A stretch of 64,000 bases of DNA from Bacillota bacterium. Its GTDB lineage: Bacteria; Bacillota; Clostridia; Lachnospirales; Lachnospiraceae. How positions within the stretch are numbered: the first letter of the stretch is position 1; every line of letters begins with the position of its first letter. The position numbers and the translations under genes are program-made. The notes beneath the pieces were generated by a model. The model saw only the letters and a program-made list of their open reading frames with translations, did no database searches and was not told where the DNA came from. The DNA lies in the NCBI GenBank assembly GCA_023414875.1, contig JAEZMV010000021.1, positions 264,226-328,225 on the forward strand, in the 5' to 3' direction. This document shows, piece by piece, positions 9,032 through 17,585 of the stretch.

Positions 9032-9757
9032 TTATTGCACTGATTTCTCTAAATCGCCATCATTAATAAACTGAAAAATAGCAAGATGAATTCCCCAGGC
9101 CATCCTTTCCTGATATTCATCACTAGTCAGCAATGCAGCTTCTTCCTGATTAGACATATAGCCGCATTCAACTATCACCAAGGGACATTCTGTTTTTGTT
9201 AGCATATAATAATTATTATTAGACTTAGCTTTTCGGTGATTACCATCCTTAATTGTTTTTATAAGTTGTGCCTGTATAATCTCCGCCAGACGTCTGCCCG
9301 GATCGGACTTAGAATAATAAAATACCTGAGCACCTTTTACATACTCCTCAGTAAAACTGTTCTGATGTATACTGATTGCCAGATCTGCCTGATTGGAATG
9401 AATAATTTCAATTCTCTTTTTTAAATCTGCATTTTTCTTATTTGAATCCGACTCCGAATAAAGACCGACATCTTCTTCCCTGGTCATTATTACTTTTATA
9501 TCATTTAACTCTAATAGGCTTTTTAATTTAAGAGCTATGCTTAGGTTGATATCCTTTTCCAAGAAAGCATTCACTCCGACTTTTCCCGGATCTCTTCCAC
9601 CGTGACCAGGATCAATAACGATAACAAGCTGATCCTCTTTCTCAATATTTTTTTTAAAGAAATTTCTTTTCATTACCTTGATCGACTCATCCGAGGTTAA
9701 GATACTGGCTAATAATATTAAAACTAAGAATATCACGCTAAAATATTTCTTCTTCAT
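9032..9757 (-). CDS. cwlD: N-acetylmuramoyl-L-alanine amidase, CwlD-like
   Basis: This 241-residue secreted or anchored amidase has a hydrophobic N-terminal signal/anchor (about residues 5-21) followed by one Amidase_3 domain. Zinc ligands are visible as the His of D-P-G-H-G-G, the Glu of F-L-E-K-D and the His of S-I-H-Q-N; the catalytic Glu lies in V-E-C-G-Y. In Bacillus, CwlD removes the peptide side chain so that muramic-delta-lactam can form in spore cortex, which marks the cortex for germination enzymes. Length and single-domain layout fit CwlD better than autolysins with binding repeats. The assignment to cortex rather than vegetative wall is inference from layout. Confidence 0.85.
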   Translation of the reverse strand: MKKKYFSVIFLVLILLASILTSDESIKVMKRNFFKKNIEKEDQLVIVIDPGHGGRDPGKVGVNAFLEKDINLSIALKLKSLLELNDIKVIMTREEDVGLYSESDSNKKNADLKKRIEIIHSNQADLAISIHQNSFTEEYVKGAQVFYYSKSDPGRRLAEIIQAQLIKTIKDGNHRKAKSNNNYYMLTKTECPLVIVECGYMSNQEEAALLTSDEYQERMAWGIHLAIFQFINDGDLEKSVQ

Positions 9758-9900
9758 GTCTTACATCCATTATTTATATTCCATACATCTTATGAAGAGC
9801 TTTCGCGTCCTATTCTAACCTTTCGATATTATCCTTTCTCTTATGATATATTTTCTAAATAGTTGCTATTCGTATATGCAATCTCTGTGCACACCTGGAA

Positions 9901-11610
9901 TTATTTAATGTAACGGGTTATTGTATTCCAAACATTTTCGTTTTCTAAACCAAGTTTCCATTCTGCGACACCCGCCACGTCAGCTTCCTTAATCGCCTTC
10001 ATTTTTTCTTCAATTGACCGTTCTTCTTCCTGCCAGATACGATAGATTGCTCCGTCTTTCGTAAATTCTGCATAATTACAGCCATATGAATTATCCCACT
10101 TGGCTTCCACACCATTTTCCGCTAAAAACTCTATGGTCCTTGCCATGCCCAGCGCTTCCGCAGAGACCTCTCCATTCACTTCCTTCCATACTCTTGTATA
10201 GAAAGGAATTGCTATGATTGTTTTTTCTTTTGGAACCATGGCAAGAGTATTATTTATTGCATCCTTTACAAAGCCGATCGAAGAAACCGGCCCGGCTACC
10301 TCTGATCCTCCATGATACTCATCATAGGCCATAATAACAACATAGTCTAATATTTCACCCTGTTCTTCCCTATCATAATATTCCGTATAAGGAGATGGAA
10401 CATAATTATCAACTGACAAAACAATTCCGTTATTTCTACATTTTACAGAGAGCTCCCGTAGGAATTCGATAAAATGTATTCCGGATTCTGAAGGTATTTT
10501 CTCAAAATCAATGTTAATTCCATTGAGCTTATATTCCAAGGCAGCTTCTATTAATGCATTGGATAGGGCATCCCTGCGTGAAGAATAAGAAAGCAGTTGA
10601 CTCATATTAAGATCCGGATTCACGTTGAAATCATCTACAACCGCCCAAACCTCGAGTCCAAGATCCTCTGCTTTAGATACATACTCCTGAGTTGCTACTG
10701 AGGATAATGTACCTGTTTCATCCTTAATACTAAAAAAGGTAGGAGCTATTACTGTTAAATCCTTCGTTCTCCGAACTAAATTCTCAAGATTATCCACAGC
10801 ACTTTCATTAAATATCTGATGGAAAACCATATTAACCTTTCCGGTTCTGGTTTGCGCTGTATATTTTGGTGCTTGATAAGAGCTTTCCAGTTTCTCATAA
10901 AAGGATTTTTTTAAATTCTTTTGTCTTACATAGCCCTTAATTCCATCTGCCGTCATTACTTTAACAAATCCCTTTTCCGGTGCTTCCTCCGTATCTACAT
11001 GCATTAAACTCGTACCTGCAGGTAATTGCACCAGTATAGGGCTTTTAATACTGGGCTTATAACGAAGCTGAGTGGCCTCCGAAACCTTTGAATATAAATA
11101 ATCCCCCCATATATAGTTGATTACCACACGGTTAGGCTCCTCATAATACTCAAACGTTAAGTCGGAATATTGTTTAACAAATTCCAGTGACAGATAAACC
11201 TGATTGTTTATAAATTCTACAATCGGATATTCAGAAACAACCTTTGTCTCTATCATGCTTTTCGTTACGGTATATTCCTTACTGTCGGCTTCTATTCGTA
11301 TTATTTCATCGGGTGTTGTATAGGTTAGTAAATTCTCATTGTTATCCCAATAAAAGCGGTGGTTAAATTGTTTTACCACGGTATCATAATCTATATAAAC
11401 CATGCCATTTTGCAGCATGCCTTTAGTCTCATATATTTCATCCTGAAGAATTACTAAAACCTCAGAATCCCCTAACTTATAATACTCCGTTAACTCCATT
11501 ACTTTATCACTGGGGGTAATCTTATCTATAATCATTGTTATCGCAACAATAGCAATGATAATAACAGCAGTAACCGTGCCTAGGACAGCAATTTTTGTTC
11601 TTCTTTCCAT
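9901..11610 (-). CDS. Glycoside hydrolase family 18 protein with SH3 domain, spore-type
   Basis: The start at 11610 is preceded by GGAGG at five bases, giving 569 residues. Order of parts: membrane anchor at about 8-30; a copper-amine-oxidase-N-like region at 45-165 (stress on D-Y-D-T-V-V-K and Y-L-S-L-E-F-V-K); a bacterial SH3 domain at about 170-240 (L-R-Y-K-P-S, G-Y-V-R-Q-K-N-L); and a GH18 barrel from 255. The catalytic strand reads N-G-I-N-I-D-F-E: the proton-donor Glu and preceding Asp are kept while the two earlier Asp positions are Asn. This pattern is common in SleL/YaaH-like cortex-fragment enzymes, so chitin is an unlikely substrate and peptidoglycan likely. Its upstream region contains the 38-bp repeat array. 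Confidence 0.85.
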   Translation of the reverse strand: MERRTKIAVLGTVTAVIIIAIVAITMIIDKITPSDKVMELTEYYKLGDSEVLVILQDEIYETKGMLQNGMVYIDYDTVVKQFNHRFYWDNNENLLTYTTPDEIIRIEADSKEYTVTKSMIETKVVSEYPIVEFINNQVYLSLEFVKQYSDLTFEYYEEPNRVVINYIWGDYLYSKVSEATQLRYKPSIKSPILVQLPAGTSLMHVDTEEAPEKGFVKVMTADGIKGYVRQKNLKKSFYEKLESSYQAPKYTAQTRTGKVNMVFHQIFNESAVDNLENLVRRTKDLTVIAPTFFSIKDETGTLSSVATQEYVSKAEDLGLEVWAVVDDFNVNPDLNMSQLLSYSSRRDALSNALIEAALEYKLNGINIDFEKIPSESGIHFIEFLRELSVKCRNNGIVLSVDNYVPSPYTEYYDREEQGEILDYVVIMAYDEYHGGSEVAGPVSSIGFVKDAINNTLAMVPKEKTIIAIPFYTRVWKEVNGEVSAEALGMARTIEFLAENGVEAKWDNSYGCNYAEFTKDGAIYRIWQEEERSIEEKMKAIKEADVAGVAEWKLGLENENVWNTITRYIK

Positions 11611-11940
11611 AAAAACCTCCATCTGCGTGCATTCGCACGTTTCACTGTATCAAAAATATCTCCCACTATTATATCATTTATTTAATACATCGTCATTACT
11701 AAATTCGACTTTTTTACTTTTATTAAAAAACCAAGGCCACCAATGCTTATGGCAGCCTCCGGTTAAACCATCCTATTTAAAGATATCATTTACACATGGT
11801 AATGAATACTAAGCTGCAATGTTTCCGACAAAAAAGTATAGAGGGCTTTTTAAGTGCCGGTTAACATATTCATTATCAATATTTATAGTGAGAAGCTTGA
11901 GAAATAATACAAACCTTATTCAATCAACAATTAAGTATAA

Positions 11941-12345
11941 CAGCTTAATAATATAACAGCTTAATATAAAGCTTAAGATAATAGCTTGATATGGCAGTTT
12001 AAGATAAAGCTTAATACAATAGCTGAATATAGAGCTTAAGATAAAGCTTGATACAATAGCTCAATATAGAGCTTAAGATAACAGCTTGATATAACAGCTC
12101 AATATAGAGCTTAAGATAACAGCTTGATACAATAGCTCAATATAGAGCTTAAGATAACAGCTTGATACAACAGCTCAATATAGAGCTTAAGATAACAGCT
12201 TGATACAATAGCTCAATATAGAGCTTAAGATAACAGCTTGATATAACAGCTTAATATAGAGCTTAAGATAACAGCTTGATATAACAGCTTAATGCAACAG
12301 CTCAATATAGCAGCTCAATATAGCAGCTCAATATAAAACTTAAGA
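11941..12345. repeat. 38-bp hierarchical tandem repeat array built from AGCT-centred 12-13-mers
   Basis: The landmark G-A-G-C-T-T-A-A-G occurs at 12032, 12069, 12107, 12145, 12183, 12221 and 12259, a strict 38-bp period after one 37-bp step. Each 38-mer is three sub-units of 13, 13 and 12 bp that all carry an AGCT core followed by TTGAT, YAAT or TTAAG. About 30 AGCT cores lie in 400 bp; the edges are more diverged than the middle. There are no unique spacers and no open frame. The array lies between the ParA-like gene (its 3' side) and the GH18 gene (its promoter side). Confidence 0.92.
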
Positions 12346-12479
12346 TAAGGCTTTATATAAGACTTTATATTGCAACTGTTAAATACTACTTTTGTATTGC
12401 TAACCTCGGATAAGAAGGTCATTTGTGATATGTTATACTTATCCTGAGATGCAGGTTCCTCTGTTGCTTATTCCAGCTA

Positions 12480-13100
12480 TTAAAATAATGTTTCAAAAAA
12501 TCGGTTTGTATTACGCGAAGGCACGGTAGGCTCCTCTATATCAGGAACCGGTCTCACCCTTCGTTTTATTTCATTACTAACTCTTGTAATTGTTTTTTCC
12601 TTCGCTAAAGGAATGAAATACAGCCAGGAATTGCTTCCTCTTATATCTTCTGAGGCCTTTGCAAATTGTATTAGCTTTTGTAGGTCCCATTCAGACCGTC
12701 CCCCGATTACTATTTTCACTCCACATCGCAGAAATTCTTCCCTGTTCCCGGCAAAATCTATTCCAAAGTCAAGGATGATACTTTCGTAATCTTCTCCATA
12801 TATCTCTGCCACTTGGTTTCTCCCGACTTCTTTATAGCAGGTAATCTGATGAAAGGAAAAAGAGAAGGCATCTTCCCTTTTCCACTCGTAAGCTTTCTGA
12901 ATGAGCAGCATATCCTGATGCCTATTACATTCCAGTAAGGCTGTTCTTCGACCCAGCTCCTCTCCGTGATAAAAGGCTAGCATAAGGGCTGTATGCGTTA
13001 CTCCAACACCATGGTGAGTTCCGATTAGCCCGATCACTATTCGTCCCTTACCATGACCTTTCGTTGTTATATTATGATATAGTATCGGTTTACGTCTCAT
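12480..13100 (-). CDS. ParA/MinD-like protein with degenerate P-loop
   Basis: This 206-residue cytoplasmic protein has the first strand and loop of a MinD/ParA ATPase (I-V-I-G-L-I-G-T-H-H-G-V-G-V-T-H-T-A), followed by a helix and a strand ending in L-L-E-C-N. At the P-loop K-G-G-x-G-K-T-T both lysines are absent and the motif ends G-V-T-H, so ordinary ATP hydrolysis is doubtful. The segment Y-E-S-I-I-L-D-F-G resembles Walker B. Its ATG overlaps the TGA of the kinase gene (ATGA), so the two are translationally coupled. The C-terminal half of the kinase has the same type of domain. I do not know a named family; a scaffold or pseudo-ATPase partner of the kinase is inference. Confidence 0.7.
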   Translation of the reverse strand: MRRKPILYHNITTKGHGKGRIVIGLIGTHHGVGVTHTALMLAFYHGEELGRRTALLECNRHQDMLLIQKAYEWKREDAFSFSFHQITCYKEVGRNQVAEIYGEDYESIILDFGIDFAGNREEFLRCGVKIVIGGRSEWDLQKLIQFAKASEDIRGSNSWLYFIPLAKEKTITRVSNEIKRRVRPVPDIEEPTVPSRNTNRFFETLF

Positions 13101-14503
13101 AGCTTACCTCTTTTAAAAAGCTTAATGTTTCTCTCTTTCTTTGATGTTTTCTTGATTGGGCGAATTATTTCCCTAAAAAAATCCAGTCCGTTAGCCTGTG
13201 AAATCTTTTCAAAAGGATTAGGCTCGTAGGGCACTCGGTAGCAATTCCGATTTACCATGCTCCTCATGACCTGCTGAAACTGCCTTCCATTCATAAAATT
13301 AAACAGAAATGAAATATCTTTATATTCTGTCAGCATAGCTAGAGTTTGTTCGGCATATCTTAGCTCCCAATCCTTAGCCCCAAGTATCAGGAGTTTAATC
13401 TCCGCTTTTAAATACTCTGCTAAGTTATCATCTGTCAGACAGCCAAAATCCTGTACGATAACCTGATAATTATTAGGAATCATATGATCTCTCTGCTTAT
13501 TTGCCAGCATGGGTAATCCCTGAATAAAATAAATGCCATCCTTGATCGGTACATCCTCATAGCAGCTTTTGATAGCCCGGATACATTCACTTTTATTCTT
13601 TTCCTGATATAAACACATAAACTTTTGGCGAATAAAATAATTACAGATTCGAAAGGCTAAATGTGTTACTCCAATCCTCGGTTGTGCTCCGGCGACAGCA
13701 ATTATAAGAGTCTGACTTGATTCAAGAATATATTTGTTCTTTCGTTGCAAAGCCGATAATTGTTTACTAATATCCTCGACTGTTGCATATCTTTGGGACG
13801 GATTATATTTGAGACAATGGTTGATGATATGCTTAAGCCCTATGGAGCATACTCCAATCTGATCAATATTATCAATACCGAAGTCATCATTTTGAAAAAT
13901 CAAACCTGTGGACATATAATACAGCAACATTCCGATACCATAAATATCACAGCGTTCATCTATCTTATTACTGCTATATAGTTCCGGAGCGGCATACCCC
14001 CTGGTACCTAGATAATACTGCCCGTCCGATAATTCGTCCTGATAAATAGCACTTCCAAAATCGATCAGTTTCAACATCTTACCTGATAGAATAATGTTTT
14101 CAGGCTTTAGGTCTACGTATAAAACCGGCCTTTCAATGGAATGTAAATAGTGAATTAAATCACAGATTTGGAGTCCGAATTGAATTATGATATCTTCACG
14201 AAAGGCTCCTTTTGACGAAATAAAATCCTTTAGAGTATCTCCCTCAAGATATTGTTCGACAATATAGGAACCATCTTCATCTTCCTCAATATCATAAATT
14301 ATAGGAATACAAGAATGTTTCAGATTTTTTAATAATAAAGCTTCTTTCCGTTGTAAATCATATAAGGGATGGTTTTTAGAAATAAATTTGATGGCGCGGT
14401 AAGAATTTAACTTGATATGTTCGGCAAGATACACCTTGGAAGTGCCGCCTCTTCCAAGTAAACCTAAGATTCGATATTTATGAAACCAAATTTCCTGTTG
14501 CAT
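13097..14503 (-). CDS. Hanks-type Ser/Thr protein kinase with C-terminal pseudo-ParA domain
   Basis: The start at 14503 has AAAGGAG just upstream, giving 468 residues. Residues 1-270 are a eukaryotic-like kinase: glycine loop L-L-G-R-G-G-T-S-K-V-Y, VAIK-equivalent R-A-I-K-F, catalytic loop V-D-L-K-P-E-N with the usual His-Arg before Asp replaced by Tyr-Val, D-F-G, and G-Y-A-A-P-E. Absence of the Arg suggests it is not controlled by activation-loop phosphorylation. No membrane segment or PASTA repeats follow. Residues about 280-468 form a second domain starting I-A-V-A-G-A-Q-P-R-I-G-V-T-H, a MinD-like loop without the P-loop Lys and matching that of the downstream protein. This is a fusion I have not seen described. 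Confidence 0.85.
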   Translation of the reverse strand: MQQEIWFHKYRILGLLGRGGTSKVYLAEHIKLNSYRAIKFISKNHPLYDLQRKEALLLKNLKHSCIPIIYDIEEDEDGSYIVEQYLEGDTLKDFISSKGAFREDIIIQFGLQICDLIHYLHSIERPVLYVDLKPENIILSGKMLKLIDFGSAIYQDELSDGQYYLGTRGYAAPELYSSNKIDERCDIYGIGMLLYYMSTGLIFQNDDFGIDNIDQIGVCSIGLKHIINHCLKYNPSQRYATVEDISKQLSALQRKNKYILESSQTLIIAVAGAQPRIGVTHLAFRICNYFIRQKFMCLYQEKNKSECIRAIKSCYEDVPIKDGIYFIQGLPMLANKQRDHMIPNNYQVIVQDFGCLTDDNLAEYLKAEIKLLILGAKDWELRYAEQTLAMLTEYKDISFLFNFMNGRQFQQVMRSMVNRNCYRVPYEPNPFEKISQANGLDFFREIIRPIKKTSKKERNIKLFKRGKL

Positions 14504-14704
14504 TCTCTCCTTTCCTATCAGCAATGAAAAACACAGAATCAAGTCAACTTCATTATATACGGATTTTACCAGTATGGCAACAAAAATTTATATGTGTTAT
14601 TTCACAATTTTTTTGCTGATTCTTGTAACTTTTACCATTGTCAAAACATCCTTTATCATGTAGATTCCGAGCACTTTTTCATATAAATTTCATATGCAGG
14701 TGTA

Positions 14705-14733
14705 TTGACTTTACTTGTTTTTTAAATTATACT
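14705..14733 (+). promoter_or_regulatory. SigA-type promoter of mecA
   Basis: TTGACT at 14705-14710 and TATACT at 14728-14733 are separated by exactly 17 bases and lie about 78 bases before the mecA ATG. Confidence 0.75.
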
Positions 14734-14753
14734 TTTTTTACACCAATGGGTAG

Positions 14754-14787
14754 GTTTTCGTTTACCTGACGAAAACGGTTCCTTTTT
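14754..14787 (+). promoter_or_regulatory. Leader hairpin with T-run upstream of mecA
   Basis: An 8-bp perfect stem (14754-14761 with 14769-14776, G-T-T-T-T-C-G-T and its complement) has a 7-base loop and is followed six bases later by six T residues. It lies between the promoter and the ribosome binding site, so it could be a weak attenuator or an mRNA-stability element. Confidence 0.5.
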
Positions 14788-14810
14788 TAGCACAGAAAGG
14801 GGTGTACTTT

Positions 14811-15584
14811 ATGAAGATAGAAAAAATCAGTGATAATCAAATTAGATGTACCTTGAATAAAAGTGATTTAATAGACCGAGAGCTAAAAATCAGTGAACTT
14901 GCTTATGGGACTGAAAAAGCTAAAGCATTGTTTCGTGATATGATTCAGCAAGCTTTCTATGAATTTGGTTTTGAAGTAGATGATATTCCTTTGATGATTG
15001 AAGCAATTCCGGTATCAACCGAATGTCTCATCTTAGTAATAACAAAGGTTGATGATCCGGATGAACTGGATACCCGTTTTTCTAAATTCTCATCCTTCAA
15101 TGTTCACGAGAACACAGAAAAGAATGACTCTGAGGAAGATTCCTATGCAGATGAGATTATTAATTGCTTTGACCAATCGGATGATGATTTAAATGAAGAT
15201 GTTGAGGACAGCCCTAAGGAGGATAACCTAGAGGTGTCCGAGGCTACAGAGGAGGAGCTTCCGACGAAACCGGGTGCTCACATTGCTTCGAAATTGACTA
15301 AAATCTATTCTTTCAGGTCATTACAGGAAGTAGTTGATTTGGCTTATATTATGCTTGGAAATTATAATGGTTCCAATACCTTATATAAGAATCCAGTGAA
15401 TTCAACTTATTATTTAGTAATCAGCATCTCGGATCATACACCAGAGGAATTTAATAAAATTTGTAATATCATTTCAGAGTATGGAAAAGTAGAACGTTCC
15501 ACCTATGCAAGTTCCACTTATTTCGATGAACATTACGAAGTTATTGTAAAGGATCATGCATTACAAATTCTTTCCGTGATGTAA
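14811..15584 (+). CDS. mecA: Adaptor protein MecA
   Basis: AAAGGGG lies before the ATG at 14811, giving 257 residues. The N-terminal substrate-binding domain (M-K-I-E-K-I-S-D-N-Q-I-R-C-T-L) is typical of MecA/NegA. Residues about 85-165 are a long acidic linker rich in Asp/Glu, and the C-terminal 90 residues form the ClpC-binding domain (Y-S-F-R-S-L-Q-E-V-V-D-L-A, Y-Y-L-V-I, H-Y-E-V-I-V-K-D-H-A). MecA loads proteins onto the ClpC-ClpP protease. It is transcribed alone from a clear promoter, with a leader hairpin and a downstream terminator. Its pairing with YwlE in the same window fits the Clp/arginine-phosphate network. Confidence 0.92.
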   Translation: MKIEKISDNQIRCTLNKSDLIDRELKISELAYGTEKAKALFRDMIQQAFYEFGFEVDDIPLMIEAIPVSTECLILVITKVDDPDELDTRFSKFSSFNVHENTEKNDSEEDSYADEIINCFDQSDDDLNEDVEDSPKEDNLEVSEATEEELPTKPGAHIASKLTKIYSFRSLQEVVDLAYIMLGNYNGSNTLYKNPVNSTYYLVISISDHTPEEFNKICNIISEYGKVERSTYASSTYFDEHYEVIVKDHALQILSVM

Positions 15585-15619
15585 CATTAAAAAACATTTT
15601 ATTAAACTGATCGTTGTTA

Positions 15620-15677
15620 AAAGGGGCTGTTTCAAAGCTAATTGATTAATTAGTAGCGAAACGGCTCCATTTTTTAT
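15620..15677 (+). terminator. Intrinsic terminator of mecA
   Basis: G-G-G-G-C-T-G-T-T-T-C at 15623-15633 pairs with G-A-A-A-C-G-G-C-T-C-C at 15658-15668 with two wobble positions, and a run of six T follows. Confidence 0.85.
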
Positions 15678-15728
15678 GCCTAAAAAGGGGCACCGCACAT
15701 ATTTTGAACGGCCCCCTTCTTTATGTGA

Positions 15729-15929
15729 TTACTCACCTATTTCTGCGTTTATTCTGTCCATTAGTTCTTCCGGATCCAATCCATGAACCATAGCTGCTTC
15801 TTCTAAGGTTTCAGCCTGTGCGGAAGGACATCCAAGGCAGTGCATACCGATATCTAATAACACCGGAATAATGCTTTGATCTAATGAAATCGCCTGCGCG
15901 ATTGTCATGTCTTTGGTTATTTTAGACAT
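15729..15929 (-). CDS. DUF1858 small redox-type protein
   Basis: This 66-residue protein is a complete stand-alone DUF1858 domain: M-T-I-A-Q-A-I at the start, I-P-V-L-L-D-I-G-M-H-C-L-G-C-P-S-A in the middle and L-D-P-E-E-L-M-D-R-I-N near the end. The C-x2-C pair suggests a redox-active disulfide or metal site; the family is sometimes annotated as hybrid-cluster-protein-associated. AAAGGAGG lies ahead of the ATG. It is divergent from the ferredoxin gene across a 459-base gap, and both are small electron-transfer-type proteins of anaerobes. A shared role is only suggested by proximity. Confidence 0.85.
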   Translation of the reverse strand: MSKITKDMTIAQAISLDQSIIPVLLDIGMHCLGCPSAQAETLEEAAMVHGLDPEELMDRINAEIGE

Positions 15930-16388
15930 AATTAATTCCTCCTTTAATAAATGTTTCTGCTTCTCTTGGAGGGTTATCCTCCTGATAAAGTATATTATTT
16001 ATTTGCTTGGTTTGGAGATAATGTACTCCATTCTTATCAAATATTGATTATCTTTTCTGCAAGCATAGCTTATTATATTCTATGAATTTCATGCCGTCAA
16101 GACCATCGAAATTATTTATAGGATTTTAATTTTAGTATTAGGCTGACTAACGTATTATATTCCCTGTATTTTCCCAAGGTGAGTATTTGCAATTCGAACT
16201 ACGTAATGCAGCTAAGTAGAAATGACTCATCCCTGGAAACATTTCTTCCCCGGTCTTAACAATATCTTGAATGGCTGAACCATAATTTTACTGCCATCAG
16301 TTCTTAGGAAATATTCAAAATATACTTGCAATATAGTTCCTCATATATTAAAATGTAATCGATTGTTATGAAAAGGAGGTTGTTTACA
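15930..16388. other. Intergenic region between divergent DUF1858 and ferredoxin genes
   Basis: No reading frame here looks coding. On the DUF1858 side a small hairpin G-G-A-G-G/C-C-T-C-C (15969-15983) lies upstream of the true ribosome binding site. The ferredoxin side has a long stretch without gene content or a riboswitch motif that I can identify. The promoters for both genes must lie here. Confidence 0.5.
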
Positions 16389-16556
16389 ATGGCATATACA
16401 ATAAGTGATGAATGCATTAGCTGTGGCGCTTGCGCTGGCGATTGCCCTACCGGATCAATTTCCGAAGGAGCTGGCAAATATGAAATTGATCCTAACACAT
16501 GCATAGATTGTGGCGCATGTCAAGATACATGTCCTACCGGCGCAATCTCAGAGTAA
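16389..16556 (+). CDS. 2[4Fe-4S] ferredoxin
   Basis: AAAAGGAGG ten bases before the ATG at 16389 sets the start. The 55-residue protein has two C-x2-C-x2-C-x3-C-P motifs (C-I-S-C-G-A-C-A-G-D-C-P and C-I-D-C-G-A-C-Q-D-T-C-P), the layout of clostridial ferredoxins that carry two low-potential four-iron clusters. It would serve pyruvate:ferredoxin oxidoreductase, hydrogenase or Rnf-type enzymes in the cytoplasm. The gene is followed by a strong terminator, so it is monocistronic. Confidence 0.95.
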   Translation: MAYTISDECISCGACAGDCPTGSISEGAGKYEIDPNTCIDCGACQDTCPTGAISE

Positions 16557-16565
16557 TACTTACAT

Positions 16566-16641
16566 AAAAAGAGGATGCAACAAAGTAACTTTTCTCCTTC
16601 CGATGAAGGATAAACCGTTTCTTTCACATCCTTTTTTTATT
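16566..16641. terminator. Bidirectional intrinsic terminator between ferredoxin and MerR genes
   Basis: A-G-G-A-T-G at 16572-16577 pairs with C-A-T-C-C-T at 16627-16632. An A-A-A-G/C-T-T-T pair and a nested C-C-T-T-C/G-A-A-G-G hairpin lie inside. T-runs lie on both flanks, serving the ferredoxin gene and the convergent MerR gene. Confidence 0.75.
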
Positions 16642-16646
16642 TAGTT

Positions 16647-17315
16647 TTATATGTATATTTTATTCTTTTTAAAAAACTTGGATTTTTTTCTATTTTTATC
16701 GATTGTTGCCGCCGTCATAACTCTGCCTTTCTGGTAATCCCTTAGTGTGGCATCAAATTTTTTAAACCGTTCTTCTTCCTTTTCTTCCTGGAGTCTCATT
16801 AGGTAATTCATTTCTCTGATTACATTGTCTGCAACATTCATACTGATATCTTCAGTCAGTACACCGTTATTCTCCTTCAGGGCAGCCAAAATGATATGAT
16901 TCATTATGGCTTTAAACTGTCCCATTTTTGAAGTTTCTTCTTCCTTAATTTCATGCCCCTCTTCTTCAGCAATAAGGCTTGTCCCTTCTTCCTTTTCTAT
17001 TAGCTTGTCCTCATTGAAAAGTTCCATAACTTTTTCATCCTGCCCTTCTTTTTGTCCTTTTTCTGTATCAGATTCAAGTGAGTCCGGTGTGTTCAAGTTG
17101 GATAAAAGCATCTTAATCGCTTTTAACTGAAATCCCTGCTCTTTCAGATGCCTCACCTTTTTAAGCAGCTCAATATCCGATTCCTTATAATAACGTTGTT
17201 CCATTTCATTACGGGAAATCGGTAGAGCAAGCTCTTTTTGCCAGTATCTGAGAACATGAGCCTCTACATCAACTCGTTTCGCAGCTTCTGAAATCATATA
17301 CCTAACTTCTTCCAC
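16647..17315 (-). CDS. MerR-family regulator
   Basis: This 222-residue protein begins with a MerR winged-helix domain (Y-M-I-S-E-A-A-K-R-V-D-V, L-R-Y-W-Q-K, Y-Y-K-E-S-D-I-E-L-L-K-K). The rest is a highly charged Glu/Lys linker (about residues 75-135) and a C-terminal helical region ending in a very basic tail (K-N-R-K-K-S-K-F-F-K-K-N-K). There is no ligand-binding domain of the metal or drug type, so the signal is unknown. The layout is like RacA- or YwnA-type chromosome-associated MerR proteins, but that is only an analogy. It is separated from dnaB by a terminator and so is its own unit. Confidence 0.8.
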   Translation of the reverse strand: MEEVRYMISEAAKRVDVEAHVLRYWQKELALPISRNEMEQRYYKESDIELLKKVRHLKEQGFQLKAIKMLLSNLNTPDSLESDTEKGQKEGQDEKVMELFNEDKLIEKEEGTSLIAEEEGHEIKEEETSKMGQFKAIMNHIILAALKENNGVLTEDISMNVADNVIREMNYLMRLQEEKEEERFKKFDATLRDYQKGRVMTAATIDKNRKKSKFFKKNKIYI

Positions 17316-17423
17316 TCGTTTGCCCTCCCTATATAATGTAATTATTTTCCACTTTTTACATTATAACATAGCAAACTTCATTTGCAATATGGTTTCCACA
17401 TATTCCCATATAACTTGTCGACA

Positions 17424-17460
17424 TAAAAAGGGGAAACCTCAAAGAAGTTTCCCCTTTTCT
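17424..17460. terminator. Intrinsic terminator downstream of dnaB
   Basis: A perfect 12-bp stem (A-A-A-A-G-G-G-G-A-A-A-C with its complement) with a 9-base loop spans 17427-17459. T-runs on both sides make it usable in either direction; it most likely ends the gdpP-rplI-dnaB transcript. Confidence 0.85.
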
Positions 17461-17585
17461 ACACAATCCATAATATTACGTATCGTTATAGACCGTATTA
17501 CAACTAATTTTGGTTCTTATTACAAACATAGATAATGCTACCGTTATGGATAAATGGCAACTCTATGTAATATATTATACTTGCT

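Noticed and set aside
9901..11610. GH18 protein as a chitinase
   Set aside because: Two of the three catalytic-strand Asp are Asn and it carries an SH3 domain and membrane anchor, which fit spore or wall enzymes better.
11941..12345. The regular 38-bp array looked at first like a CRISPR array
   Set aside because: There are no unique spacers; the whole period is repeated, sub-units are diverged copies of one 12-13-mer, and no cas-like gene is near.
16100..16388. The long ferredoxin leader as a riboswitch
   Set aside because: I could not find a known aptamer consensus or a terminator before the start codon.
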